Assembly: GCA_023428265.1 (NCBI GenBank)
Contig: JAEYYW010000006.1
Span: 1-39,264 of the forward strand
DNA from: Bacillota bacterium
Lineage (GTDB): Bacteria > Bacillota > Clostridia > Christensenellales > UMGS416
DNA: 39,264 bases
Direction: 5' to 3'
Shown: positions 14,101 through 22,363 of the stretch, piece after piece
How the letters are laid out: each line of letters begins with the position of its first letter
Numbering within the stretch: position 1 is the stretch's first letter
Notes under the pieces: generated by a model
The model's database searches: none
Seen by the model: only the letters and a program-made list of their open reading frames with translations
What the model was told of the DNA's origin: nothing
Program-made: the position numbers and the translations under genes

Positions 14101-15647
14101 TTTGTCAATCCAGTTCCTCTCCGATTGGTTCTCGCGCCCGCAGTGCGCCTCTGCCGACGAAACCGGGCAATAAGTTTCCATTGGCGCTGGTCGTTGACCG
14201 ATTCGGTGTAGCGGTTCAGAAAGCTTCCCAGGCGCGTAAACGGCCCATTGGCCGCCTGGAGCAGCACCGGCTGGCTGGATAGCGCGTGGTGCTGCAATTT
14301 TTTGGTGTAGCGCCACAGCCTGAGCCATGAGACCAGATACATCGCCGCTCCCGCGATCACAAACCCGAATCCGTAATACACGGTGTCGGCATAAAGAAAC
14401 CCGATCGTGCCCCCAACCGATGCCACCGCAAACACAAGCGCCGACCAAAAAGCACCGGTGTTGTCGGAAAAATAAAGCTGTATCAGCATAACACTGTTGG
14501 CAATGGCATAGAAGCCATAACCCACGCAAAGCACGCGGTAAGTGCCAAGCATTGCCTCGGTCATGCCCAAACCGCTGGAGACAAGAACCGTCGTGCCCAC
14601 AACGATGAACAGCACCGTCACAACAAACTGCCGATATGCCAGATAGACCATCTCGCGGCGGAGCACCTGCAGCATTTCGGCTTCGGCCAGCTCGATGTCA
14701 CTCAGCGCACCGCCGGCATTGAACAGGCTGATGAACTGCTTATACCAGGGATAGAAGTTCACTTCCACCGACACGGTGAAGTTGATCGTGGTCACCAGCA
14801 GTGACAGAAACGCCATAATGGCCGGGATATCATACTGCGGAGCGCCGTAGAAAAGGCCTTGCACCTGCACGCCCAGAGGCCCGGTCCATGTGATGACCAA
14901 ATGGCCAAACAGGCCCACCCCCAGAAATAAACCCACAAACAGCAGCGCCGGATATTTGTCAATCCAAGCCAGAAACTGAAACGAGCTGCTCTTGCACTTC
15001 GGGAAATAGCGGTGCAGCAGCACGAAGAACCCGGACATCATCACTCCGTAACCCAGGATCACCGCGCACATCAGCACCGAGATCGTGTCCAGCTTCAGCA
15101 GGAAGAGCCCCACGGCGCCCACGAGGATCGCCGTTGCCACACCGGCTGCGAAATAGAGCAGGATGCTGCGGTAATCCTTGATGGCCGTGAGGTAGTTGAT
15201 CTGTGTCCACACGATGATGAGCTCGCAAAACAACACCAGGCACAGCGCCTGATACCACACCGACACACCGGAGAAAATCAGGAAAATGATGAAGCCGGTC
15301 GCCCCCACGCCCAGCAGCAGGATCAGGCTGCCGTAGAAGGACGGCAGCACTTCGCAGGTTTGCTCTTCATACAGCATGTCGGCGGTGAACCGCGTGGTGA
15401 CCATCGACAGCGAACTTGTGAGCATCAGCGACCCCAGCAGGCAATAGGTGACCATGGAGACCAGCAGGTCCTGTGTGTGATGATCGGCGCCTGTCAGCGT
15501 GGATAGCACGCGCAGGCCCACCAGCAGCCCAATGCTCATCAGCATCGGGCCTGTGCAGACGATTCCGGCATAGCCATAGGCGCGCAGCGTCGCCAACGCG
15601 CCTCTATGCCCGAACAGCTTTTTCAGTTCAAACCCGATTCCCGCCAT
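14097..15647 (-). CDS. pelG: PelG-like polytopic exopolysaccharide export/synthesis membrane protein
   Basis: The 516-residue protein opens MAGIGFELKKLFG, the diagnostic start of PelG. It shows about twelve hydrophobic segments, consistent with its MOP/Wzx-like flippase superfamily. In Pseudomonas, PelG forms an inner-membrane complex with PelD, PelE and PelF that polymerises and moves the Pel chain across the membrane. Bacillus cereus has an equivalent operon. The start overlaps the end of pelF by 20 bases, and the stop overlaps the CotH start as ATGA, so translation is coupled on both sides. The C-terminus is basic and cytoplasmic (RQRRTAGARTNRRG). Confidence 0.93.
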   Translation of the reverse strand: MAGIGFELKKLFGHRGALATLRAYGYAGIVCTGPMLMSIGLLVGLRVLSTLTGADHHTQDLLVSMVTYCLLGSLMLTSSLSMVTTRFTADMLYEEQTCEVLPSFYGSLILLLGVGATGFIIFLIFSGVSVWYQALCLVLFCELIIVWTQINYLTAIKDYRSILLYFAAGVATAILVGAVGLFLLKLDTISVLMCAVILGYGVMMSGFFVLLHRYFPKCKSSSFQFLAWIDKYPALLFVGLFLGVGLFGHLVITWTGPLGVQVQGLFYGAPQYDIPAIMAFLSLLVTTINFTVSVEVNFYPWYKQFISLFNAGGALSDIELAEAEMLQVLRREMVYLAYRQFVVTVLFIVVGTTVLVSSGLGMTEAMLGTYRVLCVGYGFYAIANSVMLIQLYFSDNTGAFWSALVFAVASVGGTIGFLYADTVYYGFGFVIAGAAMYLVSWLRLWRYTKKLQHHALSSQPVLLQAANGPFTRLGSFLNRYTESVNDQRQWKLIARFRRQRRTAGARTNRRGTGLTK

Positions 15648-17049
15648 CGCTCAGCGCCCTTTCATACAAATCGTTGTAATTGGCCACCATGTCTTTCTGG
15701 CTGTAGTACTGCCGCACCCTGCGCATGCCCGCCTCCCCCATGGCCAGTCTCAGGCCGGGGTTCTGGCAGAGCTGGGCCATCGCTTCGGTGAGCGCCTTGG
15801 CGTGCATCGGCGGCACACAGATGCCTGCCGCGCCGATGGAATCGCCCTCGCCGCCCTCAACCAGCTCCTTGCAGGCTCCCACATTGGTGACCACACAGGG
15901 CCTGCGGGCTGCCATGGCCTCTATCACCGCCAGCGGCTGCCCTTCGGAAATGCTGGAAAGAATGGTGAAGTCCAGCCTGGCCATATAGCTGCGCACATCG
16001 GTTTCACCCACAAACAGCACATTGGTCAGGCCCAACTGGTTCACCAGCGCGCTGCACTCACCACTGTATTCGGTGTCGGACAAGTCGCCGATGATGTGCA
16101 GGCGCACCTTCTTGATCTGGCTTTGCAGATTTGCGAAGGCGTAAATCATCGTTTTAATATCCTTGATGGGCACCACGCGCACCACCGCGCCAATGTCCAC
16201 AAAGCCGTCCGGCTCCTTGAGCGGGATTGCCTCAAAGATCTCGTTCTTGATGCCGTTGCGAATCACCTGGCATTTCGCAACATTGCAGCCCAGCTCCACC
16301 TGCGTGGCCATAGCCTTGGAAAACAAAGACGTGACGCGGTCTGCCCGGCTGTAGGCGCAGCGGGAGAGCACATGAAACAGCGAGATCCACAAGTCGCGGA
16401 ACTCCGGAGCCACCCACTTGGACCGCAGGATCTCCTCCTCACGCTCACGGGTATAGATGCCATGCTCGGTGAGCAGAAAGGGTTTGTGGTATTTCCAGGC
16501 GCCCATCGCTCCCAGCACACTGCCGTAACCGGCGGCGGTGGAGTGATAAATATCCGCCTCGGGGATGTCGGCGCCCATCAGGTGCATCAACGGCAAAAAC
16601 ATTGACCGCACCGTGTAAAACAGTGCGCTGAATGATGCAAACGGATAACGCTCGCGGCAGAGCCCTTTCAGCAGCTCCAGAAACTGCTCGCTCATCAGGA
16701 ACTCCACCGGGTTGTGGTTCTTTTTGCTGTAGCAGTTGAACAGCACTTCCCAGTCCGGATCCTCCGAAAGGAATAGTTTCTGGATCTCCTCGCTCTCCTC
16801 CGCGGTGAACGTATAGGAACTGTTTTTCCGAGCCCGCAGTTTCAGCGCCTCATCCAGGAAGATTTCGCGGATTTCCACCACATTTGGGGGCAAATCATAA
16901 CGGAACTTCCCTCTGCTCTCCTCAAGCGCGCCGATGGCCCAGAGCACAAACTCATGCTCCGGCATCGCAGAAATCAGCTCATGGGTCCAGCTTGAGACGC
17001 CGCCACGCACATAGGGGTAGCTGCCCTCCATGATCATGCAAATTCTCAA
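15628..17049 (-). CDS. pelF: PelF-like GT4 glycosyltransferase
   Basis: The 473-residue GT-B enzyme has the PelF signature SYPYVRGGVSSWTHELI near residues 10-26. The C-terminal Rossmann half contains VVRVVPIKDIKTMI and SEGQPLAVIEAMA, the EX7E motif of GT4 enzymes. PelF is the cytosolic polymerase that uses nucleotide sugar to build Pel, recruited by PelD and PelE. The start codon is TTG at 17049. It is the only start that keeps the conserved RICMIMEG beginning, and it follows GGCGGTGAG in the end of the pelA gene three bases upstream. The rare TTG start may lower its output relative to its neighbours. No signal peptide is present. Confidence 0.94.
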   Translation of the reverse strand: MRICMIMEGSYPYVRGGVSSWTHELISAMPEHEFVLWAIGALEESRGKFRYDLPPNVVEIREIFLDEALKLRARKNSSYTFTAEESEEIQKLFLSEDPDWEVLFNCYSKKNHNPVEFLMSEQFLELLKGLCRERYPFASFSALFYTVRSMFLPLMHLMGADIPEADIYHSTAAGYGSVLGAMGAWKYHKPFLLTEHGIYTREREEEILRSKWVAPEFRDLWISLFHVLSRCAYSRADRVTSLFSKAMATQVELGCNVAKCQVIRNGIKNEIFEAIPLKEPDGFVDIGAVVRVVPIKDIKTMIYAFANLQSQIKKVRLHIIGDLSDTEYSGECSALVNQLGLTNVLFVGETDVRSYMARLDFTILSSISEGQPLAVIEAMAARRPCVVTNVGACKELVEGGEGDSIGAAGICVPPMHAKALTEAMAQLCQNPGLRLAMGEAGMRRVRQYYSQKDMVANYNDLYERALSDGGNRV

Positions 17050-17052
17050 CCG

Positions 17053-18876
17053 TCACTCACCGCCCTTGACATCGATTGCGACACGGTCGCGCGTGGCGTG
17101 CAGCAAATACAGATTTCCGCTGATTTGCTGCAGAGTGCCTCCCTGCACACTGCCCGGTTCGCCATGGTTCAGGCGCACCAGCAGATAGGCTTCGTCATAA
17201 AGCCCGTCGATGTCCAGCACATAAGCGCCGTCGGTTTCTGCGCGCGCAACCGTCAGATTGCAGTAACGCTGCACCGCCATGGCTCCCTGCTGGGCCGTCA
17301 GATTGCGAAGGCCCTTGGCTGACCCATACAGCCACTTCAGGTAGCCCTCCAGATTGCCACGCATCCAATCCCAGCCCCGGTCGGCTCCCCGGTCAGGATC
17401 CAATGTGTCATCCGGGTGCATGAAATGGGAGTTGACATACTGGAGGTTCAGCTCATTCAGCGCCACCCACCGGTCATAATCGGTGAGAATGCAGCCGGCA
17501 ATCACACGGGGGAGGTTGATGATGCCGTCCTCCCCCACGCTGAAGTCCTGCACATAGGACAAGTCATCGGGCAAATAAACACTGGAAATCGTGTTGATCT
17601 GCGGGAAGTTCTCTTTCAGAATCCTTCTGCCCTCGTCAGACAGGATGTTGGATGGCGGCACATAGGTCTTCATCTGGATGCCGGGAAATGCCTCACCGCA
17701 GAACCGGACGGCTTCCTGAAGCGACTGAATGATGTCGCTTTCACTGTGCCAGGGCTTGTAGTCTTCATACAGCCCCCTGTAATCAAAGTTCTCCAGCGCC
17801 AGAGGCATGTGGTTGTAGCCGTGCAGGCCGATTTCACCGCCGTCTTGCAGAGCAATATTTCCAAAATAACGATACCGCTCCAGGTCGGTGGCTTTGTCAA
17901 AGGGCTGTTTGACCGCATCGGAATACTGCTCAATCAGCATGCCGGTGTATTTCAGGCCATAGGTTTTGCCAAAGTTCTGAATGTCCGGGAACCACACGTT
18001 GGTATAGAATGTGTTCACGTCCATCTGATAGAACTTGTCAATATATTCGTTGTGGCCTGATGGCACAGGCGACGGAAAGTCATCCAGGAAAAACATTGAG
18101 GCGTTGATGACAGGGTAAGCAAACGCGTCGCCAAGCAGGCTGTATGCGGCGGCCACCAACCCGCGGGATTCACGGAACGCAAAGGCATCGTTGTTGTTCA
18201 TCACGATCCTGCCCTTGCCCAGCGGCCGCTCCCACAGCATGGGTAGATCGCCGTTCTGCTCATCAACGGACACCATATGCACTGCGCAATCGCCGGAGAG
18301 GCGCACACCCAGCCCCGAACGGCCCTCGCCCCAGTCAAACTCAAGGCCTTTCCCGCCGGGCATCAGCTCGGTGAGCAGCTTCACACGCTTCTGCTCATAA
18401 AAATCCAGGTTGGTGTTTTCAATGCCGAACTTGCCGGCAATGGCGCTCAACGTGGGTGACGGATCCAGTGAGTATGCCGCCAGCAGCTGCCCGCCGCCTT
18501 CCACCCACTTGATCAGGGCCGGCACCGACTGCTGCATCACATCCAGATCCATGAGCGCCAGCACCACGGTGCGATATTGGCTTGGATCAATTGACTTCTC
18601 CTTGGAAACGTCTATGGCATCAAAGCCGACACTGACGGTTCTGAGCACAAACTCAATGTTGGTGTGAAGGTCTGTGCCGCCCTGCCCATCATAGAGCAAA
18701 AGGCATTCCTTTTCGGGGTTCTTGTCGCCGGTTCTCACCTCAGACTGTGGCAAGAACCCTTCCTGCTCCATCGTCAGATTATACGGCACACCGGTGCGCT
18801 CCGCCCACAGCAGGCCACCGAATACCAACAACGCGATAAACGGCCAAAACAGCGCCGCAAAGCCTCTTCCCTTCAT
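17053..18876 (-). CDS. pelA: PelA-type extracellular polysaccharide deacetylase (DUF2194)
   Basis: The 607-residue protein has an N-terminal membrane anchor (about residues 5-24), an alpha/beta domain (about 55-255) and a carbohydrate-esterase-4-like deacetylase domain. The catalytic motifs are visible: MFFLDDFPSP with Asp265/Asp266, LHGYNHM with metal-binding His352 and His356, and SHFMHPDD with His487. It corresponds to the deacetylase gene of Gram-positive pel operons, which partly deacetylates N-acetylhexosamines outside the cell and makes the polymer cationic. The hydrolase domain of Pseudomonas PelA is not evident, which leaves room for the DUF4832 proteins to play that role. The ATG at 18876 overlaps the pelE stop as ATGA. 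Upstream in-frame codons lie inside pelE. Confidence 0.88.
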   Translation of the reverse strand: MKGRGFAALFWPFIALLVFGGLLWAERTGVPYNLTMEQEGFLPQSEVRTGDKNPEKECLLLYDGQGGTDLHTNIEFVLRTVSVGFDAIDVSKEKSIDPSQYRTVVLALMDLDVMQQSVPALIKWVEGGGQLLAAYSLDPSPTLSAIAGKFGIENTNLDFYEQKRVKLLTELMPGGKGLEFDWGEGRSGLGVRLSGDCAVHMVSVDEQNGDLPMLWERPLGKGRIVMNNNDAFAFRESRGLVAAAYSLLGDAFAYPVINASMFFLDDFPSPVPSGHNEYIDKFYQMDVNTFYTNVWFPDIQNFGKTYGLKYTGMLIEQYSDAVKQPFDKATDLERYRYFGNIALQDGGEIGLHGYNHMPLALENFDYRGLYEDYKPWHSESDIIQSLQEAVRFCGEAFPGIQMKTYVPPSNILSDEGRRILKENFPQINTISSVYLPDDLSYVQDFSVGEDGIINLPRVIAGCILTDYDRWVALNELNLQYVNSHFMHPDDTLDPDRGADRGWDWMRGNLEGYLKWLYGSAKGLRNLTAQQGAMAVQRYCNLTVARAETDGAYVLDIDGLYDEAYLLVRLNHGEPGSVQGGTLQQISGNLYLLHATRDRVAIDVKGGE

Positions 18877-19811
18877 GAAGCCACCGCCGATCCGGCGCCA
18901 TTGCCCGCAGTGCCGGCCTTGACGCTCTGCCAGAAATTGAGAAGCTCCCTGCCCTGGGCTGACCAAATCACAGGGCTCGCCGCCATGCGAAGCAGCCAGG
19001 AATCGAGCGCCTGTTTGTCACAGCTTTCCACTGCGATGCGAAGGCCCAGCAACCATGCCTCCTCATCGGCAGGCCAGCGGGAGACGATACGGTCTGTGTC
19101 GCTGGCGGCTCTTTCATAATCACCGAGCGCCAGCCTGTTTTCCGCAAGCCGCATCAGAAGCAGCCGGTCTGATTCATTCAGCCCGGTCTTTCTCTCGAGC
19201 GCCTCCAGATATCTCAGGCGCATCCGCTCCTGGGGGTAGCCCTCCAGCAAACCGCTGGAAACATACTGATCCAGCAGCTCAATGGATTGATCGGAAGCCT
19301 CCCCATCGTCGCGGCCGCTTTTGATCTCCTTGTCCAGCCGCTGCAGCGACAGCTCGAAATCCCTCTGGATCTCCATCATTGTGGTGGTGGCGTAATGAGT
19401 CACTTCCATGTCGTCGTTGAGGCGGGCCACCTTCAACAGCTCCACATGCTTTGACGGGTCGCGCCGCAGGATGTCCTGCAAGATTGTCCGGCGGGTCCTC
19501 GCGTCGTTGATGAGCAGCGCTTCTTCCAGCGGAACCACCGGCTGGGTGTCGCCGCCGTCCACCGTGATCAGGCCGTAGGGCGTGGTGCCTTTCCCCACGT
19601 TCAGCACGCCTTCGCCCGACAGCGGGTCAGGCTTCCTGCGAAGCGTGAGATCCACAAAAAGCATGCTGACCAGGCCCACCACCGGCACCAGAAGCACAAT
19701 GACCAGGAATGTGCCGGGTGCGCGGATCACGCCCTGCCACATCAGCACGGCCACGACGCAGCACACCACTGCGTGGACAAACAGCAAGCCAACCAATCCA
19801 AGCCACGTCAC
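18873..19811 (-). CDS. pelE: PelE-like membrane protein with tetratricopeptide-type helices
   Basis: The 312-residue protein begins with two membrane segments (about residues 4-25 and 30-53). A helical region follows (about 105-300) with TPR-like pairs such as RLLLMRLAENRLALGDYERAASDTDRI. PelE has two membrane helices and TPRs and links PelD and PelF within the inner-membrane synthase complex, so topology, length and position all match. Sequence identity in this family is low, so the call rests on architecture and order. The start is a GTG at 19811 that overlaps the pelD TGA stop, and the end overlaps the next gene as ATGA. Both junctions indicate coupled translation. Confidence 0.82.
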   Translation of the reverse strand: MTWLGLVGLLFVHAVVCCVVAVLMWQGVIRAPGTFLVIVLLVPVVGLVSMLFVDLTLRRKPDPLSGEGVLNVGKGTTPYGLITVDGGDTQPVVPLEEALLINDARTRRTILQDILRRDPSKHVELLKVARLNDDMEVTHYATTTMMEIQRDFELSLQRLDKEIKSGRDDGEASDQSIELLDQYVSSGLLEGYPQERMRLRYLEALERKTGLNESDRLLLMRLAENRLALGDYERAASDTDRIVSRWPADEEAWLLGLRIAVESCDKQALDSWLLRMAASPVIWSAQGRELLNFWQSVKAGTAGNGAGSAVAS

Positions 19812-21967
19812 GCCACATCACCTGAATCTTCCATAGAATTCTCCTGTGCGGAAGGGGTCTCGATCACCGTGCAATGCAAACCCAGCGACTCCAGCCGCTT
19901 GAGCACCGGCGAGTCGGCACCGGCGCTGGCCTGCGCCAGCAAAACATAGATGGCACCGTCTGCCCCCTGGCCAACGAAGTCGGTCTTTCGAACAGCCTGC
20001 TCCAGCCGCTCGCCCAGGCTTGCCAGGTCGTCATGCCGCCCCTCCACACGGAGCAGCGAGTATTCGGCAAGTCGCGTGTTTTGCATCTCGCGGCGGATGG
20101 CCAGCAGCTCTGCAAACTTTTCAGGCACCATGATGCGTGTGCCGGGGATGTTGGCCTGGGCCTCGGTGGCCTCATTATAGGCAATGGCGCGCACCAGCGC
20201 AGCCTGGATCAAGCCGCAGATCACCAGGAACTGGTTGGCGCCGGACGGCGACTTCTGGTCATAGGGCACATCATAAGCCATCACAACAGCCACAAGCCCG
20301 TTGCCGTGATGCACAGGCACGCAGAAGAACGGGTAACCTTCGAGTAAAGCCCGGTTGACCCACACCTGATCCTTCTTCAATGCGCCAAACATCTCCGGAT
20401 AATCCTTTACGGCGATGGACCGGCCGAGCTTGTCCGCAAGGCCGGCGCTGCTCACAGCCAGACGGGCGTAGGCCCCGGCGCCATCCACCGTGTAGATCGC
20501 GATCGAGCCGCCGCCGATTGTGTCTTCCAGTATCTGCACAGCCTGCTGGAAAATGGCGTCGGGCACCAGATGGTCCAGACGGCGCGTCATTTCGTAAACC
20601 CTGCCAAAGCTGTCACGGTAGCTGATGAGTTGAGACTTATACTGGTCTTTGTGCTCCAGCGTCTGGTTATATAGTTCATACAGAAAGGAGTAGTGCTTTT
20701 CCTGCGCCTCGGATTTTTGCTTTTCAAACTCCAGCGCGCTGTCATTCTTGTCACGAAGGTAGCCGGTCACGGCGCCGGTGAGCAGATAAGCCACAAAAGG
20801 CAGCCAGTTGTTCACATTGTAAACCACCGCGCGCCAGTCCATTTTCATGGATACATATGCCACAATGATGGAAAGACAGGCCAGCAGCGCCGCAATCACG
20901 CCGGAACGCAGCCCGTGGATGACGCCGATGATCACGACAAACAGCAGGCGGATGTCGATGAATTTGAACTGCAGCGTGTCACCGGTCACCGTGATCAGAT
21001 ATTCCATCAAAATGAAGCTCAACAGGATCTCCAGGATCTGGATGATCCATTTCCGGCCCAAGAGCAGGTCCTTCACCTGTCTCATCACCGAGGGCTTGCG
21101 CGGCTTGTCCGCTGCGATTGCTGCGGTGACGGCGGCAAAATCATGGTCAAACTCGTGCATTGCCACCCAATCGAAATACTGCCTGGCCATCACGTTGGAA
21201 GCCGGAACCGGCACGCTGCCCGGGTTGGAGCAGAAAGACACTGTGCATTCCGGATACTGCTCCCGCAGCAATGCGGCAACATCACCAAACGTGAGCTCCT
21301 TGCCGCCGCCGGCATCCAAATCCCGCTGCCCGGCAGGCACATCGCCTTCCAGCACACGGCCAAGCAATGCAGCGAGATCGTTCACATGCAGAAAGTCGCA
21401 GGGCTGGCTTTCCATTCCCGGAAACGTTACCGGGCGCTTTCCGGCAGCGTCAAGCACCGCGCGGCCCATCAATGAGTCCTTGTTTGCCTCACCAAACAGG
21501 TATGGCACGCGAACGACGTAAGACTGCCTGCCCGGCTGGCTTCCATAGAGGGCCGCCATCTTCTCGCCGGACTCCGCCAGCAGGCGGTTCAGGCCGTTTG
21601 CCCTGGCTTGCTCAGTGCCGGCTCCAGCCCGCCAGTCCAGATCAGTGGACATCACATAAATGAACTTGCTGACTTTGTGCTTGTCACATAAGGATAATAC
21701 AATCCCCAGGCTTTCCAGCGAGCCATCCTGCTCCCCTTCGCCCTGCTCCGGCCGGGTGGCAAAAAAAACCACGGCCCCCAGGTCATACATCCGGAAAGCT
21801 TCCGGGAAATGCCGGTCCTGCGGCGCGTGGCGAAACACCTTGACGGAGCTTTTTTTATCATTCTGACCCAAGTCGCCGCCGGCTGCGATGATTTTGTGGT
21901 TCACGGCCAGACTGGCATATGACGCCGGTGAAAATGCTCCAAGATTGCCTGTGAATAAAATCTCCAT
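19808..21967 (-). CDS. pelD: PelD-like c-di-GMP receptor fused to an N-terminal NAD-dependent epimerase-like domain
   Basis: The 719-residue protein has five parts. Residues 1-285 are an atypical SDR/epimerase-like domain (MEILFTG start, VVRVPYLFGEANKDSLMGRA, CDFLHVNDLA). Four membrane helices follow (about 307-405), then a coiled coil (about 408-455) and a GAF domain (about 460-600). The end is a degenerate GGDEF domain (about 612-705). In it the active-site GGDEF is replaced by GADGA (668-672), but the RxxD inhibitory site is kept as RKTD (660-663), as in c-di-GMP-binding PelD. The SDR glycine motif is irregular (GNLGAF) and a YxxxK catalytic pair is not evident, so enzyme activity is doubtful. 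It heads the operon behind a consensus promoter. The ATG at 21967 was preferred to a GTG three codons earlier because SDR folds begin this way. Neither has a strong ribosome site. Confidence 0.88.
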   Translation of the reverse strand: MEILFTGNLGAFSPASYASLAVNHKIIAAGGDLGQNDKKSSVKVFRHAPQDRHFPEAFRMYDLGAVVFFATRPEQGEGEQDGSLESLGIVLSLCDKHKVSKFIYVMSTDLDWRAGAGTEQARANGLNRLLAESGEKMAALYGSQPGRQSYVVRVPYLFGEANKDSLMGRAVLDAAGKRPVTFPGMESQPCDFLHVNDLAALLGRVLEGDVPAGQRDLDAGGGKELTFGDVAALLREQYPECTVSFCSNPGSVPVPASNVMARQYFDWVAMHEFDHDFAAVTAAIAADKPRKPSVMRQVKDLLLGRKWIIQILEILLSFILMEYLITVTGDTLQFKFIDIRLLFVVIIGVIHGLRSGVIAALLACLSIIVAYVSMKMDWRAVVYNVNNWLPFVAYLLTGAVTGYLRDKNDSALEFEKQKSEAQEKHYSFLYELYNQTLEHKDQYKSQLISYRDSFGRVYEMTRRLDHLVPDAIFQQAVQILEDTIGGGSIAIYTVDGAGAYARLAVSSAGLADKLGRSIAVKDYPEMFGALKKDQVWVNRALLEGYPFFCVPVHHGNGLVAVVMAYDVPYDQKSPSGANQFLVICGLIQAALVRAIAYNEATEAQANIPGTRIMVPEKFAELLAIRREMQNTRLAEYSLLRVEGRHDDLASLGERLEQAVRKTDFVGQGADGAIYVLLAQASAGADSPVLKRLESLGLHCTVIETPSAQENSMEDSGDVA

Positions 21968-22034
21968 CTCGCTCACTCGATTTCGCTTTTTTCGTTAAAA
22001 GTATAAATATTCACAAAAATATGGTTATCTTTAT

Positions 22035-22062
22035 ATTATATTTCCAAATGCCCACATGTCAA
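22035..22062 (-). promoter_or_regulatory. Sigma-A promoter of the Pel-type operon
   Basis: Reading leftward there is a perfect TTGACA (22062-22057), a 16-base spacer and a perfect TATAAT (22040-22035). The start should lie near 22028, giving a leader of about 60 bases before pelD. No c-di-GMP aptamer is seen in that leader, so control by c-di-GMP at this end should be through the PelD protein. Such a strong match suggests either high basal activity or control by a repressor. Confidence 0.82.
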
Positions 22063-22302
22063 CAAAATATGCACTGTATCACAGTTTTTATTAACAAAAG
22101 GGCAATATTTGGCATGTCACACAATTTCTCTTTCCATAATCTTCCAATCCCATTTGTTCTATTCCAGAAGATTCACAAAAGGTATAAGTATACCATTCAT
22201 GCAGTACCTTGCTCATTCAGAGCATGTGCGCTACTCGGTTGGGCAGCAACTGCCCTTCACAGCAAGCACTGTTCCGGGCAGGCACCCAATAGTGTGTAAC
22301 AG
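22063..22302. other. Intergenic region with three successive palindromes
   Basis: This AT-rich gap between the divergent pelD and DUF2087 promoters has no supported gene. It contains three inverted repeats: GGTATA-AG-TATACC (22181-22194), GCTC-ATTCA-GAGC (22211-22223) and GGGCAG-CAA-CTGCCC (22241-22255). None is followed by a T run, so they are not obvious terminators. They may be protein-binding sites or part of a structured RNA. No recognised RNA family was seen. Confidence 0.4.
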
Positions 22303-22348
22303 CTATTGACTAACATACTACTGCATTGTATCATCTATTTACTAACAT
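22303..22348 (+). repeat. Direct repeat pair flanking the DUF2087 promoter
   Basis: CTATTGACTAACAT (22303-22316) and CTATTTACTAACAT (22335-22348) match at 13 of 14 bases and lie 32 bases apart, close to three helical turns. The first overlaps the -35 box and the second covers the expected transcription start. This placement suits a regulator that binds the same DNA face twice to repress the promoter. Confidence 0.6.
22306..22334 (+). promoter_or_regulatory. Sigma-A promoter for the DUF2087 gene pair
   Basis: TTGACT (22306-22311), a 17-base spacer and TATCAT (22329-22334) precede the ATG at 22364. Transcription should start near 22341, leaving a short leader. It diverges from the pelD promoter about 245 bases away. 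Confidence 0.7.
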
Positions 22349-22363
22349 CTGTAGGTATTGCAA

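Noticed and set aside
14101..14529. N-terminal extension of the CotH gene by 143 codons
   Set aside because: It lies inside pelG, and the ATG at 14100 gives a proper lipoprotein signal and an ATGA overlap.
15628..17049. Generic capsule or glycogen glycosyltransferase instead of PelF
   Set aside because: The YVRGGVSSW start and the adjacent pelG, pelE and pelD make PelF the better call.
21968..22034. Second c-di-GMP riboswitch in the pelD leader
   Set aside because: The roughly 60-base leader lacks GGACGCAAAGCC and any P2/P3 hairpins.
22181..22255. Palindromes considered as terminators or a small RNA gene
   Set aside because: No T run follows any of them and no promoter or known RNA family could be matched, so only a neutral entry is given.
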